Below are positions 57,329-64,000 of a DNA stretch of 64,000 bases, in pieces. The notes under the pieces are model-generated. The model searched no databases and was not told the origin of the DNA. It saw only the letters and a list, made by a program, of their open reading frames with translations. The first letter of the stretch is position 1; each line of letters starts with the position of its first letter. Made by a program: the position numbers and the translations under genes. The DNA comes from Sulfurospirillum halorespirans DSM 13726 (GTDB lineage: Bacteria; Campylobacterota; Campylobacteria; Campylobacterales; Sulfurospirillaceae): contig NZ_CP017111.1 of assembly GCF_001723605.1 (NCBI RefSeq), forward strand, positions 1,116,001-1,180,000, written 5' to 3'.

Positions 57329-57404
57329 TTGATACGCTTTCTAAGCAAAGCCTAAAAAGCTACGTTAGCCACTGGGGCGCTTAAGCTTGCCTCAAATGAG
57401 ACAG
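57329..57404. repeat. Dispersed stem-loop repeat, copy B
   Basis: Shares TTGATACGCTT, GCAAAGCC, TACG-TAG and AAGCTTGCC in the same order and nearly the same spacing as copy A (418-491). It ends in the hairpin GCCTCA-loop-TGAGAC. It lies in the gap upstream of the formyl-THF cyclo-ligase gene. Confidence 0.55.
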
Positions 57405-57440
57405 AGACTTCTTGCAAAACGGCACGAAGTCTATTATAAT
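57405..57440 (+). promoter_or_regulatory. Promoter for the cyclo-ligase gene, possibly built on a MITE relic
   Basis: TTGCAA (57413-57418), 16 nt, TATAAT (57435-57440), with the start codon 40 nt further on. The same stretch has the tips of the 8091-8357 element: AGACTTCTTGCA at 57405 and GAAGTCTA at 57426-57433. It may be a collapsed copy whose remains now act as promoter. Confidence 0.5.
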
Positions 57441-57479
57441 GGCTATGATTGTATAAAAACATGCCTTAAAGTGACAACA

Positions 57480-58139
57480 ATGCAAAAAATTAAGTTCGAG
57501 ACCAAGTCGGATTTTCGCTCCTTCGCGCGGGCAAAACTAAACTTCGTTCACAATGCTTATAAACGTGATAAAATCATTGAAAAACAGATTTTGGAGATGG
57601 TCTATCGCCTTAAAGCACGCTCTATTTTACTCTATGTCTCATTGCCTATAGAAGCCAGTACACGGGGCGTTATCGCTACATGTAGACGAAGAAAATGTAA
57701 CGTTTATGTTCCGTTTATGGAAGGTATTAGTTTCAAGATGGTAAAATGGAGATTGCCTTCAAGTAAGAAAACATTTAACATCGAAGAGCCTAAAAACTCG
57801 TTTGCTGTTAAACCAAAAATTGATTTTGCGATAGTGCCTGTCATAGGGGTTGATGGGGCATTCAAACGAATTGGTTTTGGTAAAGGGATGTACGATCGTT
57901 TTTTTGCATCGCTTGAGCCTAAACCTCCAATAGCATTTGTTCAAAGGGAGTTTTGTATGACACAAAGCCTAATATGCGAACCACATGATATTGCAGCAGA
58001 TATTTATTTAACCCCCTATAAAACTATTATTCAAAGAGGGACAAATGGTCTTAGAGTCATTAGCGGTCGGCGGCGCTGCATTAGCAAGCGGCGTTGTAGG
58101 ATTTTTCATCGCCAAAAAGATGGAAGCTGCCAATTATGA
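57480..58139 (+). CDS. 5-formyltetrahydrofolate cyclo-ligase
   Basis: A 219-residue enzyme converting 5-formyl-THF to methenyl-THF with ATP. The motif RIGFGKGMYDRFF (about residues 135-147) matches the family GxGxGYYDR loop. ATG 57480 is preferred over an upstream frame start. The natural C-terminus of the family ends soon after ADIYLTPYKTI, but this frame continues for about 35 Arg/Cys-rich residues, overlapping the start of rny by 95 nt. The tail may be real or due to loss of the original stop. Confidence 0.87.
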   Translation: MQKIKFETKSDFRSFARAKLNFVHNAYKRDKIIEKQILEMVYRLKARSILLYVSLPIEASTRGVIATCRRRKCNVYVPFMEGISFKMVKWRLPSSKKTFNIEEPKNSFAVKPKIDFAIVPVIGVDGAFKRIGFGKGMYDRFFASLEPKPPIAFVQREFCMTQSLICEPHDIAADIYLTPYKTIIQRGTNGLRVISGRRRCISKRRCRIFHRQKDGSCQL

Positions 58140-59595
58140 AATACATGTTGCCCAAGCAAGGGCCAAAGCCATTGAACACGAAGCGGAACTCATCCTTAGT
58201 AGCAGTAACATTAAGGTTAAAGAGGCTGAACTAGAGGCGAAACGCAAATACGAAGATCGTACGATCACGCTTAAAAAAGAGCACTCTGAAAAAATGTTAG
58301 AGCTGGATAAAAAAGAGCGTGGCTACAAAGAAGAGCTTCGAAAAATAACCAAAGATCGTGAAGATCTTCAACTCTTTCAAAACAATGCCAATGCGCTTTT
58401 TGATGAGGGAGCGCAGCTCAAAGAGGAGTACACCACGAAAGTGAATGAAGCACTTTTAGTGTTGGAACGCTCGTCTGGGCTCACACAAAATGAAGCCAAA
58501 GAGATCGTTTTAGCCAAAGTTGAAGAGCAATCTCGCGCCGAGATCGCCCATACGGTGAGACGTCTCGAAGAAGAGGCGAAACAAGATATAAAACGTCGTG
58601 TTAACTACATCTTAGCGCAAGCAACGACCCGTTTTGCAGGGGAATTTGCGGCTGAGCGTCTGATTAACGTGGTCAATATTAAAGATGACGAACTCAAAGG
58701 GCGCATTATTGGTAAAGAGGGTCGTAATATCAAAACCCTTGAGATGCTTTTAGGCGTTGACATCATCATCGATGATACGCCAAATGCGATCATCTTGAGT
58801 AGCTTTAACCTCTACAGACGCGCGATTGCGACCAAAGTGATTGAGCTGTTGGTTCAAGACGGACGTATTCAGCCTGCGCGAATTGAGGGTATTTATGAGA
58901 AAGTCAAAGATGAATTTGACCAAAGTTTGACTGAAGAGGGCGAGAATATCGTCATTGATCTAGGTCTTACAAAAGTGCATCCAGAGCTTGTGAAACTGAT
59001 CGGGCGTCTTAAATTTAGAGCCAGTTACGGTCAAAATGCCCTTGGTCATTCCCTTGAAGTGGCGCATTTGGCAGGTATTATCGCGGCTGAAACGGGTGGC
59101 GATGTTCTATTAGCGCGTCGTGCAGGAATTCTTCACGACATCGGTAAAGCCTTGACACATGAGACAGCAGGTAGCCACGTTGATTTGGGTGCTGAGATTT
59201 GTCGTCGTTATAAAGAGCACGATGTGGTCATCAATGCTATCTTTGCGCACCACGGACATGAAGAGCCAACTTCGGTTGAATCCGCAGCCGTATGTGCCGC
59301 CGATACGCTCTCAGCGGCGCGTCCAGGAGCCAGAAGAGAAGTGCTTGAGAGCTTCTTGAAGCGTGTTCAAGACATTGAAGAGATTGCGAAAAGTAAACCG
59401 GGTATTAAACAAGTGTACGCAATCAATGCGGGTCGTGAAATTCGTGTCATTGCCAATGCCAAGTTGATCAATGATGACGAAGCCGTTTTACTTGCCAAAG
59501 AGATTGCGCAAGAGATTGAGAGCAAAGTTCAGTATCCTGGTGAGATTAAAGTCAATGTCATCAGGGAAATTCGCGCCATCGACTTCGCACGCTAG
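58045..59595 (+). CDS. rny: Ribonuclease Y
   Basis: A 516-residue membrane-anchored endoribonuclease that initiates mRNA decay. Order: N-terminal membrane helix, coiled coil (about residues 30-180), KH domain with GKEGRNIKTLE near 228, and HD domain with HSLEVAHLAG and HDIGKA (about 335-375). ATG 58045 has an AGAGGG just upstream. Complete. Confidence 0.96.
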   Translation: MVLESLAVGGAALASGVVGFFIAKKMEAANYEIHVAQARAKAIEHEAELILSSSNIKVKEAELEAKRKYEDRTITLKKEHSEKMLELDKKERGYKEELRKITKDREDLQLFQNNANALFDEGAQLKEEYTTKVNEALLVLERSSGLTQNEAKEIVLAKVEEQSRAEIAHTVRRLEEEAKQDIKRRVNYILAQATTRFAGEFAAERLINVVNIKDDELKGRIIGKEGRNIKTLEMLLGVDIIIDDTPNAIILSSFNLYRRAIATKVIELLVQDGRIQPARIEGIYEKVKDEFDQSLTEEGENIVIDLGLTKVHPELVKLIGRLKFRASYGQNALGHSLEVAHLAGIIAAETGGDVLLARRAGILHDIGKALTHETAGSHVDLGAEICRRYKEHDVVINAIFAHHGHEEPTSVESAAVCAADTLSAARPGARREVLESFLKRVQDIEEIAKSKPGIKQVYAINAGREIRVIANAKLINDDEAVLLAKEIAQEIESKVQYPGEIKVNVIREIRAIDFAR

Positions 59596-59628
59596 AGCTT
59601 TTTACATGTAGAGGTGTAAAGCCTCTGC

Positions 59629-61458
59629 ATGACTGCTTTTGAATGGAACACTATGCAAAAACACTACACGTTCAAAACCCTTTTTCACGAAGTCAAACAG
59701 TATAAAAAAGAGCTGATTTTAGCCAATGTGGTCGCTTTTTTAGCCGTGCTGGTAAGTACACCAGTACCTCTTTTGATGCCAATGTTGGTGGATGAAGTTT
59801 TACTTGGTAAAAAAGGATTTGTGACACATGTTGTTGATGGGTTTTTCGGTTTTCCAAACCCTGCTTATGTTTACATCGTTACTGTCTTAGCCGTTGTTGT
59901 GACGCTGAGATTTCTTTTTTTTCTTTTGAACTATCTGCAAACGAAACTCTTTACGATTGTCTCTAAGAACATCGCTTTTAAAATACGCACCAATGTTTTA
60001 GGTCATCTCAGTCATGTTGCGATGAACCAATTTGAATTTTTTGGCTCAGGGAAAGCAGCATCATTGCTCGTTACCGATGTTGAAACAATCGATAATTTCT
60101 TGGGTGTTTTTGTCAGCCGTCTCATTATCTCTGTACTGACCATTTTGGGTGTGGGGGCAGTTTTGCTGATGATTCATTGGCAATTGGGGTTTTTTATCTT
60201 GGTGTTGAACCCAGTGGTCATCCTTTTTACCACCAAACTCGCCAAAAAAGTGGCAAAGCTCAAAAAAGAGCAAAACAAAGCGTTTGAACTTTTCCAAGAT
60301 ACGCTCTCTGAAACGCTTGATATGTTCGTGCAAATTCGTGCAACCAACAAAGAGAGGCTTTTTTTTGATAAAGTCGAAGCGCATGCAGAAGCGATCAAAG
60401 AGAGTTCTATTATTTATGGCTATAAAAGTGATGGGGCGAACCGCCTCTCTTTTCTTATCTTTCTCTCAGGTTTTGAGCTTTTTCGAGCGGCGAGTATTTT
60501 TGTGGTGGCGTATACGGAGCTAAGCATTGGTTCCATGCTCGCCATTTTTGGGTATTTATGGGTGATGATGGGACCGATTCAAGACATTTTAAACATCCAA
60601 TACGCATACCATAATGCAGGCAAATCCCTAACCCGTATCAACGAGATTTTAGAGCTCAAAGCAGAAGAGCGAGGCTTACATGTAAAGAATCCTTTTGTGA
60701 AAAATAGCACCAATGCGATTGAACTTAAAGGGGTAAGTTTTAGTTATGATGGTGGCAAGCAAATCCTTGAAAGCATTGATCTTACCATTCCAAAAGGGTC
60801 AAAAATCGCTATAATAGGCGCAAGTGGAAGTGGCAAAACCACACTGGCGCATCTGCTGGTTGGGCTGTATCCTTTGGATGAGGGCGATATTTTCTTTGAT
60901 GGCATTTCGGTTAAAGAGATAGGGCTTGATGTGGTGCGTGAACATCTCTTCTTGGTGCTTCAAAACCCACAACTTTTTAATGCAACACTGGCTCAAAACT
61001 TAATGATGGATGAAAAAACCGATAAAGCCTTAGTGCATCAAGCACTTCAAATCGCCCAGTTGGAGAGTTTTGTGGATGAGTTGCCTGATGGACTGCAAAC
61101 CCAAATAGGTAAGCATGGTATTAAGCTCTCAGGTGGGCAACGTCAGCGTCTAAGCATCGCTCGCATGGTGCTCCAAAATCCCAATGTGGTTATTTTAGAT
61201 GAATCCACGTCGGCGCTGGATGTGCATACGGAGATGAAGCTTTTTGATGCACTTGAAAATTACCTTGTGGGCAAAACGACGATCATCATCGCCCACAGGC
61301 TGAGTACGATTAAAAAAGCGGATTTTATCTATGTGATGGATAAAGGACGCATTGTAGAATCAGGTACCCATGAAGCGTTGATGCGCCAAGAGGGCGCATT
61401 TTACGAATACGTTATACAAAATAGAAGGAGTAAAGATAATGAAAAAAATATGGTTTAG
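59629..61458 (+). CDS. ABC exporter, MsbA-like (fused membrane and ATPase domains)
   Basis: A 609-residue half-transporter with six membrane helices (about residues 30-330) and an ATPase domain: Walker A GASGSGKTTLAHLL near 400, signature LSGGQRQRLSIARM near 503, Walker B VVILDESTSALD. Lipid or drug export at the inner membrane is likely. Start at ATG 59629 or 59653 is uncertain; neither has a strong Shine-Dalgarno. A palindrome at 60676-60685 encodes Leu-His-Val-Lys in the linker. Confidence 0.9.
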   Translation: MTAFEWNTMQKHYTFKTLFHEVKQYKKELILANVVAFLAVLVSTPVPLLMPMLVDEVLLGKKGFVTHVVDGFFGFPNPAYVYIVTVLAVVVTLRFLFFLLNYLQTKLFTIVSKNIAFKIRTNVLGHLSHVAMNQFEFFGSGKAASLLVTDVETIDNFLGVFVSRLIISVLTILGVGAVLLMIHWQLGFFILVLNPVVILFTTKLAKKVAKLKKEQNKAFELFQDTLSETLDMFVQIRATNKERLFFDKVEAHAEAIKESSIIYGYKSDGANRLSFLIFLSGFELFRAASIFVVAYTELSIGSMLAIFGYLWVMMGPIQDILNIQYAYHNAGKSLTRINEILELKAEERGLHVKNPFVKNSTNAIELKGVSFSYDGGKQILESIDLTIPKGSKIAIIGASGSGKTTLAHLLVGLYPLDEGDIFFDGISVKEIGLDVVREHLFLVLQNPQLFNATLAQNLMMDEKTDKALVHQALQIAQLESFVDELPDGLQTQIGKHGIKLSGGQRQRLSIARMVLQNPNVVILDESTSALDVHTEMKLFDALENYLVGKTTIIIAHRLSTIKKADFIYVMDKGRIVESGTHEALMRQEGAFYEYVIQNRRSKDNEKNMV

Positions 61459-62104
61459 TCTTATGATAGGTCTTTTAATGACCACAACACTCTTTGCATC
61501 AGCAGAAGAAAAATTGCTAGATTCATCCAATGCGCTTAAAAATATGATACGTGATTCTAAAATTAAGATTCCACAAAAGGTGCTTGAGCGTGCCCAAGCC
61601 ATTGCCATTTTCCCAGGAACGATTGAGATTAGCATGTTTCTAGGCGGTAAAACGGGCAACGGTGTGATGGTTGTGCGCAAAAGTGATGGTTCATGGAGCT
61701 ATCCGTTCTTTGTCAAACTTGGAGGTGCAGGTCTTGGCTTTCAGCTGGGCGTTGAGAAGAAAGATATTTTGATGGTTTTCCAAAGCAAAGACAGTGTCAA
61801 AAAACTGATGAACAACAAAATCACCCTAGGGGCGGATGCTTCCGTTGCAGCAGGTCCTGCGGGAGAGAGTGCGAGTCGAGGAAGTGAAGCTGACTTTAAA
61901 TCGGAGATCTATACCTATACTAAAACAGAAGGCGCTTTTGTGGGTGTTTCCATTGATGGTTCTGTCATGAACCATGACTATGACCAAAATATTGAGCTGT
62001 ATGGCAATAACATCACCCCTGAGCAAATTGTAGAATCTGATGGTTTGGTCTCTTCGTATGCGGTTGAGGATTTCCTCAAATCCATACAAAAGCTTACAAA
62101 CTAA
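61439..62104 (+). CDS. SYLF-domain (Ysc84-like) secreted protein
   Basis: A 221-residue protein with signal peptide (about residues 5-20) and a SYLF lipid-binding domain: IAIFPGTIEISMFLGGKTGNG and GADASVAAGPAG are typical. Periplasmic or envelope location expected; role unknown. GAAGGAG lies 8 nt before the ATG, inside the end of the ABC exporter gene (20-nt overlap). Confidence 0.87.
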   Translation: MKKIWFSLMIGLLMTTTLFASAEEKLLDSSNALKNMIRDSKIKIPQKVLERAQAIAIFPGTIEISMFLGGKTGNGVMVVRKSDGSWSYPFFVKLGGAGLGFQLGVEKKDILMVFQSKDSVKKLMNNKITLGADASVAAGPAGESASRGSEADFKSEIYTYTKTEGAFVGVSIDGSVMNHDYDQNIELYGNNITPEQIVESDGLVSSYAVEDFLKSIQKLTN

Positions 62105-62112
62105 GGATTGGT

Positions 62113-62676
62113 GTGGAAGATATTTTAAGTTCCCTCTCGACGTATGGATACATCATCCTTTTTCTCTACTCTTTTGGTGGCGGCATGGTCGCCATCATTG
62201 CCGCAGGTGTGCTCTGCTATGCTGGTAAGATGGATCTGAGCACGTCCATCGCAGTAGCAGCGTTGGCAAATGTTATTGGTAGCTCTTTTTTATTTTACAT
62301 GGGACGCTACAACAAAAAAGCATTAATGCCGTACTTCAAAGATCATAAACGCAAATTAGCCCTAAGCCATATTTTGATGAAAAAGTATGGTGACAAGATC
62401 ATTTTTATTCAGAAATTCATCTATGGGCTGAAAACCTTGGTACCGATGACCATTGGTTTGACCAAGTATCCCCAAACAAAATTTCACATCCTCAACACCC
62501 TATCTGCGTGCGTTTGGGCGTTGGTTTTAGGGGTAGGTAGTTACATGGCAGGTGAGCTTTTGATGCGCATTGCCGCCTATTTTTCGGACAATGCCTTTTT
62601 AGCACCTTTGATTTTACTCTCCATCATTGGGCTTATCTGGTTTTACTTCCAATCAGCCACAAAAAAGAGGCGTTAA
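62113..62676 (+). CDS. DedA-family membrane protein
   Basis: A 187-residue DedA/VTT protein, shorter than the family member at 13739 but sharing the YNKKALMPYFKDHKRKLALSH and IFIQKFIYGLKTLVPMTIGLTKY patterns. Start is GTG 62113 with AAGGA just upstream. It closes the rny-side plus-strand run and is followed by a hairpin. Confidence 0.88.
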   Translation: MEDILSSLSTYGYIILFLYSFGGGMVAIIAAGVLCYAGKMDLSTSIAVAALANVIGSSFLFYMGRYNKKALMPYFKDHKRKLALSHILMKKYGDKIIFIQKFIYGLKTLVPMTIGLTKYPQTKFHILNTLSACVWALVLGVGSYMAGELLMRIAAYFSDNAFLAPLILLSIIGLIWFYFQSATKKRR

Positions 62677-62693
62677 ATCGTACTACCACTTCT

Positions 62694-62728
62694 AAGCGTT
62701 CCTATCGCTCTTTGAGATAGGAATGCTT
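62694..62728. terminator. Hairpin after the DedA gene
   Basis: A 13-bp stem (AAGCGTTCCTATC paired with GATAGGAATGCTT, one G-T wobble) with a 9-nt loop. It lies between the DedA stop and the convergent small ORF stop, so it can serve both. Confidence 0.6.
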
Positions 62729-62731
62729 CTC

Positions 62732-62836
62732 TTAAAATATCTTATTGCTTAAAACAAGCATCTTTTGCTCAAAACGGTTCATAAACTCATTGTAGGCTTT
62801 GCGTGAGTGACTGATCGTACAGATTAAACTTTTCAT
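62732..62836 (-). CDS. Candidate 34-residue small protein, divergent from the S24 repressor
   Basis: A short open frame from ATG 62834-62836 to TAA 62732-62734, beginning MKSLICTISHSRKAYNEFMN. The start has AGGAG 7 nt upstream. A promoter can be drawn on the minus strand (TTGTAG, 18 nt, TACAAT at 62867-62872). It is basic, without a membrane helix, and unlike any family I know. The shared control region with the adjacent repressor suggests repressor control. Short length keeps confidence moderate. Confidence 0.5.
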   Translation of the reverse strand: MKSLICTISHSRKAYNEFMNRFEQKMLVLSNKIF

Positions 62837-62857
62837 TGAAGGCTCCTCTGTTATAAA

Positions 62858-62918
62858 ATTTTCACTATTGTATACAAAATGAAAAATATGCTACAATAAT
62901 ATTTCAAAATGAAATATT
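62858..62918. promoter_or_regulatory. Operator/promoter region of the S24 repressor
   Basis: A perfect palindrome AATATTTCA-AAA-TGAAATATT (62898-62918) lies just before the repressor Shine-Dalgarno. A second pair of half-sites, TTTTCA (62859-62864) and TGAAAA (62880-62885), flanks TTGTATACAA. A plus-strand -10 TACAAT is at 62893-62898 and a minus-strand -10 at 62867-62872. This is the layout of an autoregulated divergent promoter. Confidence 0.55.
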
Positions 62919-62928
62919 GGAGGACAAA

Positions 62929-63588
62929 ATGCCAAATATTTTAGCAGTTTTACATAAAGTGAAGGATATTCTCTCCCAAGAGTTGGGTGAACGTAAAGTA
63001 TTTGACAAGGATGTGGCGGAAGCTTTGGGGATCAATCAGCTAACCCTTGCGACGATGAAAAATCGTGCCAAAATTCCCTATAAAGAGATTCTTGAATTTT
63101 GTGCGAAACGTAAAATCTCCATTAACTGGCTTTTGTTTGACCAAGTAGTCGAGAGTTTGCAAGCAGAGACCGATAAATTTGCACGTGTGCATTATTTTAG
63201 AGATATTTACGCTTCAGCAGGTGGTGGAGCGCTGAATGAAGACGAAGAGGGCGAGATGATGTACCTTGATGAGGAGATCGTTGAAAAGCTCGGAGGACTT
63301 GGGATGATTAAGCACATTCAAGCCATCAATGTTTTGGGCGATTCGATGGAGCCAACACTCTTTAGCGGGGATGTGGTGTTCATCAACAAAGAGTATACCA
63401 ACGCTTTAAAATCAGGTATTTACGTGGTCTCTACGCCTGTGGGATTGTTTATCAAACGCCTTCAACTCCACGCCAATGGCACCGTCGCTTTGGTGTCAGA
63501 TAACGAAGCGTATGCCCCAGAACTCATCAACGCAGAAGATGTTCAAGTACTTGGCAAAGTGGTTGGAAAGCTCTCTTCTAATATTTAA
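62929..63588 (+). CDS. HTH / S24-peptidase repressor (CI/LexA-like)
   Basis: A 219-residue regulator. The N-terminal CI-type helix-turn-helix domain spans about residues 1-70 (FDKDVAEALGINQLTLATMKNR). The C-terminal S24 peptidase domain has Ser near 139 in LGDSMEPTLFSGD and Lys near 175 in LFIKRLQL, the dyad for RecA-stimulated self-cleavage. ATG 62929 is chosen (GGAGG 5 nt upstream). No phage genes surround it. Classical LexA is reported missing from most Campylobacterota, so this may be a damage-responsive or stress regulator. Confidence 0.88.
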   Translation: MPNILAVLHKVKDILSQELGERKVFDKDVAEALGINQLTLATMKNRAKIPYKEILEFCAKRKISINWLLFDQVVESLQAETDKFARVHYFRDIYASAGGGALNEDEEGEMMYLDEEIVEKLGGLGMIKHIQAINVLGDSMEPTLFSGDVVFINKEYTNALKSGIYVVSTPVGLFIKRLQLHANGTVALVSDNEAYAPELINAEDVQVLGKVVGKLSSNI

Positions 63589-63595
63589 CCCTAGA

Positions 63596-63619
63596 AGCGC
63601 GTAAAGATGCTTACGCGCT
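63596..63619. terminator. Terminator hairpin after the S24 repressor
   Basis: A 9-bp GC-rich stem (AGCGCGTAA paired with TTACGCGCT) with loop AGATGC, followed on the plus strand by CAAACTCTATTTTT. It lies between convergent genes. Confidence 0.6.
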
Positions 63620-63625
63620 CAAACT

Positions 63626-64000
63626 CTATTTTTGCCTTGACCAATACCCTGCAAGTAAAGCCCCAGAGATGTTGTGCCAAACACTGAAAATGGCTCCTGG
63701 AAGTGCGCTCAGCGGTGTGAAATATTTCATAGCGAGTGCGACTGCTAAACCCGAGTTTTGCATGCCTACTTCAATCGCGATTGTTTTGCAAATCGTATGA
63801 GAGTACCCAAACCATTTTGCAACATAGTAGCCACTCGCCAATCCTGAGAGATTATGAAGCATGATGCCAAGAACCGTTAAAAAGGCAATATTGGCGATGC
63901 GTCCTTGGTTGAGTGCGACAACAATCGCAATAATAAACACAATTGCAATCATTGAAAACGTTGCTAAGTAAGGCTCATAACGTTTAATCGTTGTCTGTAA
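63626..64000 (-). CDS. Bile acid:sodium symporter family transporter, 5' truncated by window end
   Basis: The frame is open to base 64000; 124 residues of the C-terminal part are seen. Hydrophobic helices with GYYVAKWFGYS, TIAIEVGMQNSGLAVALA and LPGAIFSVWHNISGALLAGYW match the BASS/SBF family, including the conserved EVGMQNSGLA motif. Family substrates include organic acids, pantoate and other anions; the one used here is unknown. Confidence 0.85.
   Translation of the reverse strand, partial: LQTTIKRYEPYLATFSMIAIVFIIAIVVALNQGRIANIAFLTVLGIMLHNLSGLASGYYVAKWFGYSHTICKTIAIEVGMQNSGLAVALAMKYFTPLSALPGAIFSVWHNISGALLAGYWSRQK

Noticed and set aside
62929-63588. Prophage left by the S24 repressor
   Set aside because: No integrase, structural or attachment-site signals around it; neighbours are ordinary membrane-protein genes.

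Overview
The window is a piece of a chromosome from a Campylobacterota (Epsilonproteobacteria) member, most like a free-living Sulfurospirillum-type genome. Reasons seen in the sequence: MqnC of the futalosine menaquinone route, a CheB-like methylesterase without a receiver domain, MinD/MinE next to ilvC and dprA (the gene order known from Helicobacter pylori), the rpsF-ssb-rpsR / lon / bamD / fliW neighbourhood known from Campylobacter, and dense, overlapping gene packing. The organism inference rests on family knowledge; no database search was run. I saw no rRNA, tRNA or CRISPR array.

Layout. 1-5300: truncated LUD-domain protein (lutC-like), EamA exporter, SGNH esterase, cNMP/CBS/nucleotidyltransferase protein with a DnaQ-like exonuclease, small membrane protein. 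5400-8400: metE and a long gene-poor upstream region ending in a 267-bp inverted-repeat element (MITE-like). 8430-10890: HtpX-like protease, cupin, RBBP9-type hydrolase, isochorismatase-like hydrolase. 10900-19530: minus-strand block with cheR-cheB, pepA, dedA, trpB, apt, rpiB, M50 protease, lepB and folD. 19590-26200: plus-strand run cytochrome c, hemL, AtpZ-like, membrane protein, mqnC, M16-like protein, recG. 26240-32610: hpf, then a minus-strand operon of three pilin-like proteins and a 1243-residue MshQ-like surface protein. 32670-41490: fliW, bamD, lon, rpsR-ssb-rpsF, holA, RNase R family, HDOD protein. 41630-45610: ilvC-minD-minE-deacetylase-dprA. 45620-49950: TSUP exporter, YbaK-like, two unrecognised secreted proteins, serine dehydratase. 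50070-53550: ruvX, TRIC-like, argD, MidA-like methyltransferase, thiS. 53540-57290: acpS-fliL-radA-ftsY-thioredoxin lipoprotein. 57480-64000: formyl-THF cyclo-ligase, rny, ABC exporter, SYLF protein, DedA, an HTH-S24 repressor with a divergent 34-codon ORF, and the end of a bile-acid:sodium symporter family gene.

The strongest unexplained signal is a palindrome, TTACATGTAA, usually extended to TTTACATGTAAA. I count 38 exact copies of the 10-bp core in 64 kb, about one per 1.7 kb, where chance for this composition predicts well under one. Sixteen are intergenic and 22 lie inside genes of unrelated families on either strand, where they encode Leu-His-Val-x or x-Thr-Cys-Lys/Asn. Four sit directly against a Shine-Dalgarno sequence. 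This looks like a genome-wide highly iterated palindrome (an architectural, uptake or methylation-linked signal) rather than an ordinary operator.

Secondary signals are the MITE-like element with an outward-facing -10 box, a dispersed 50-75 nt stem-loop repeat in three copies, and the S24 repressor / small ORF / operator module near the right end.
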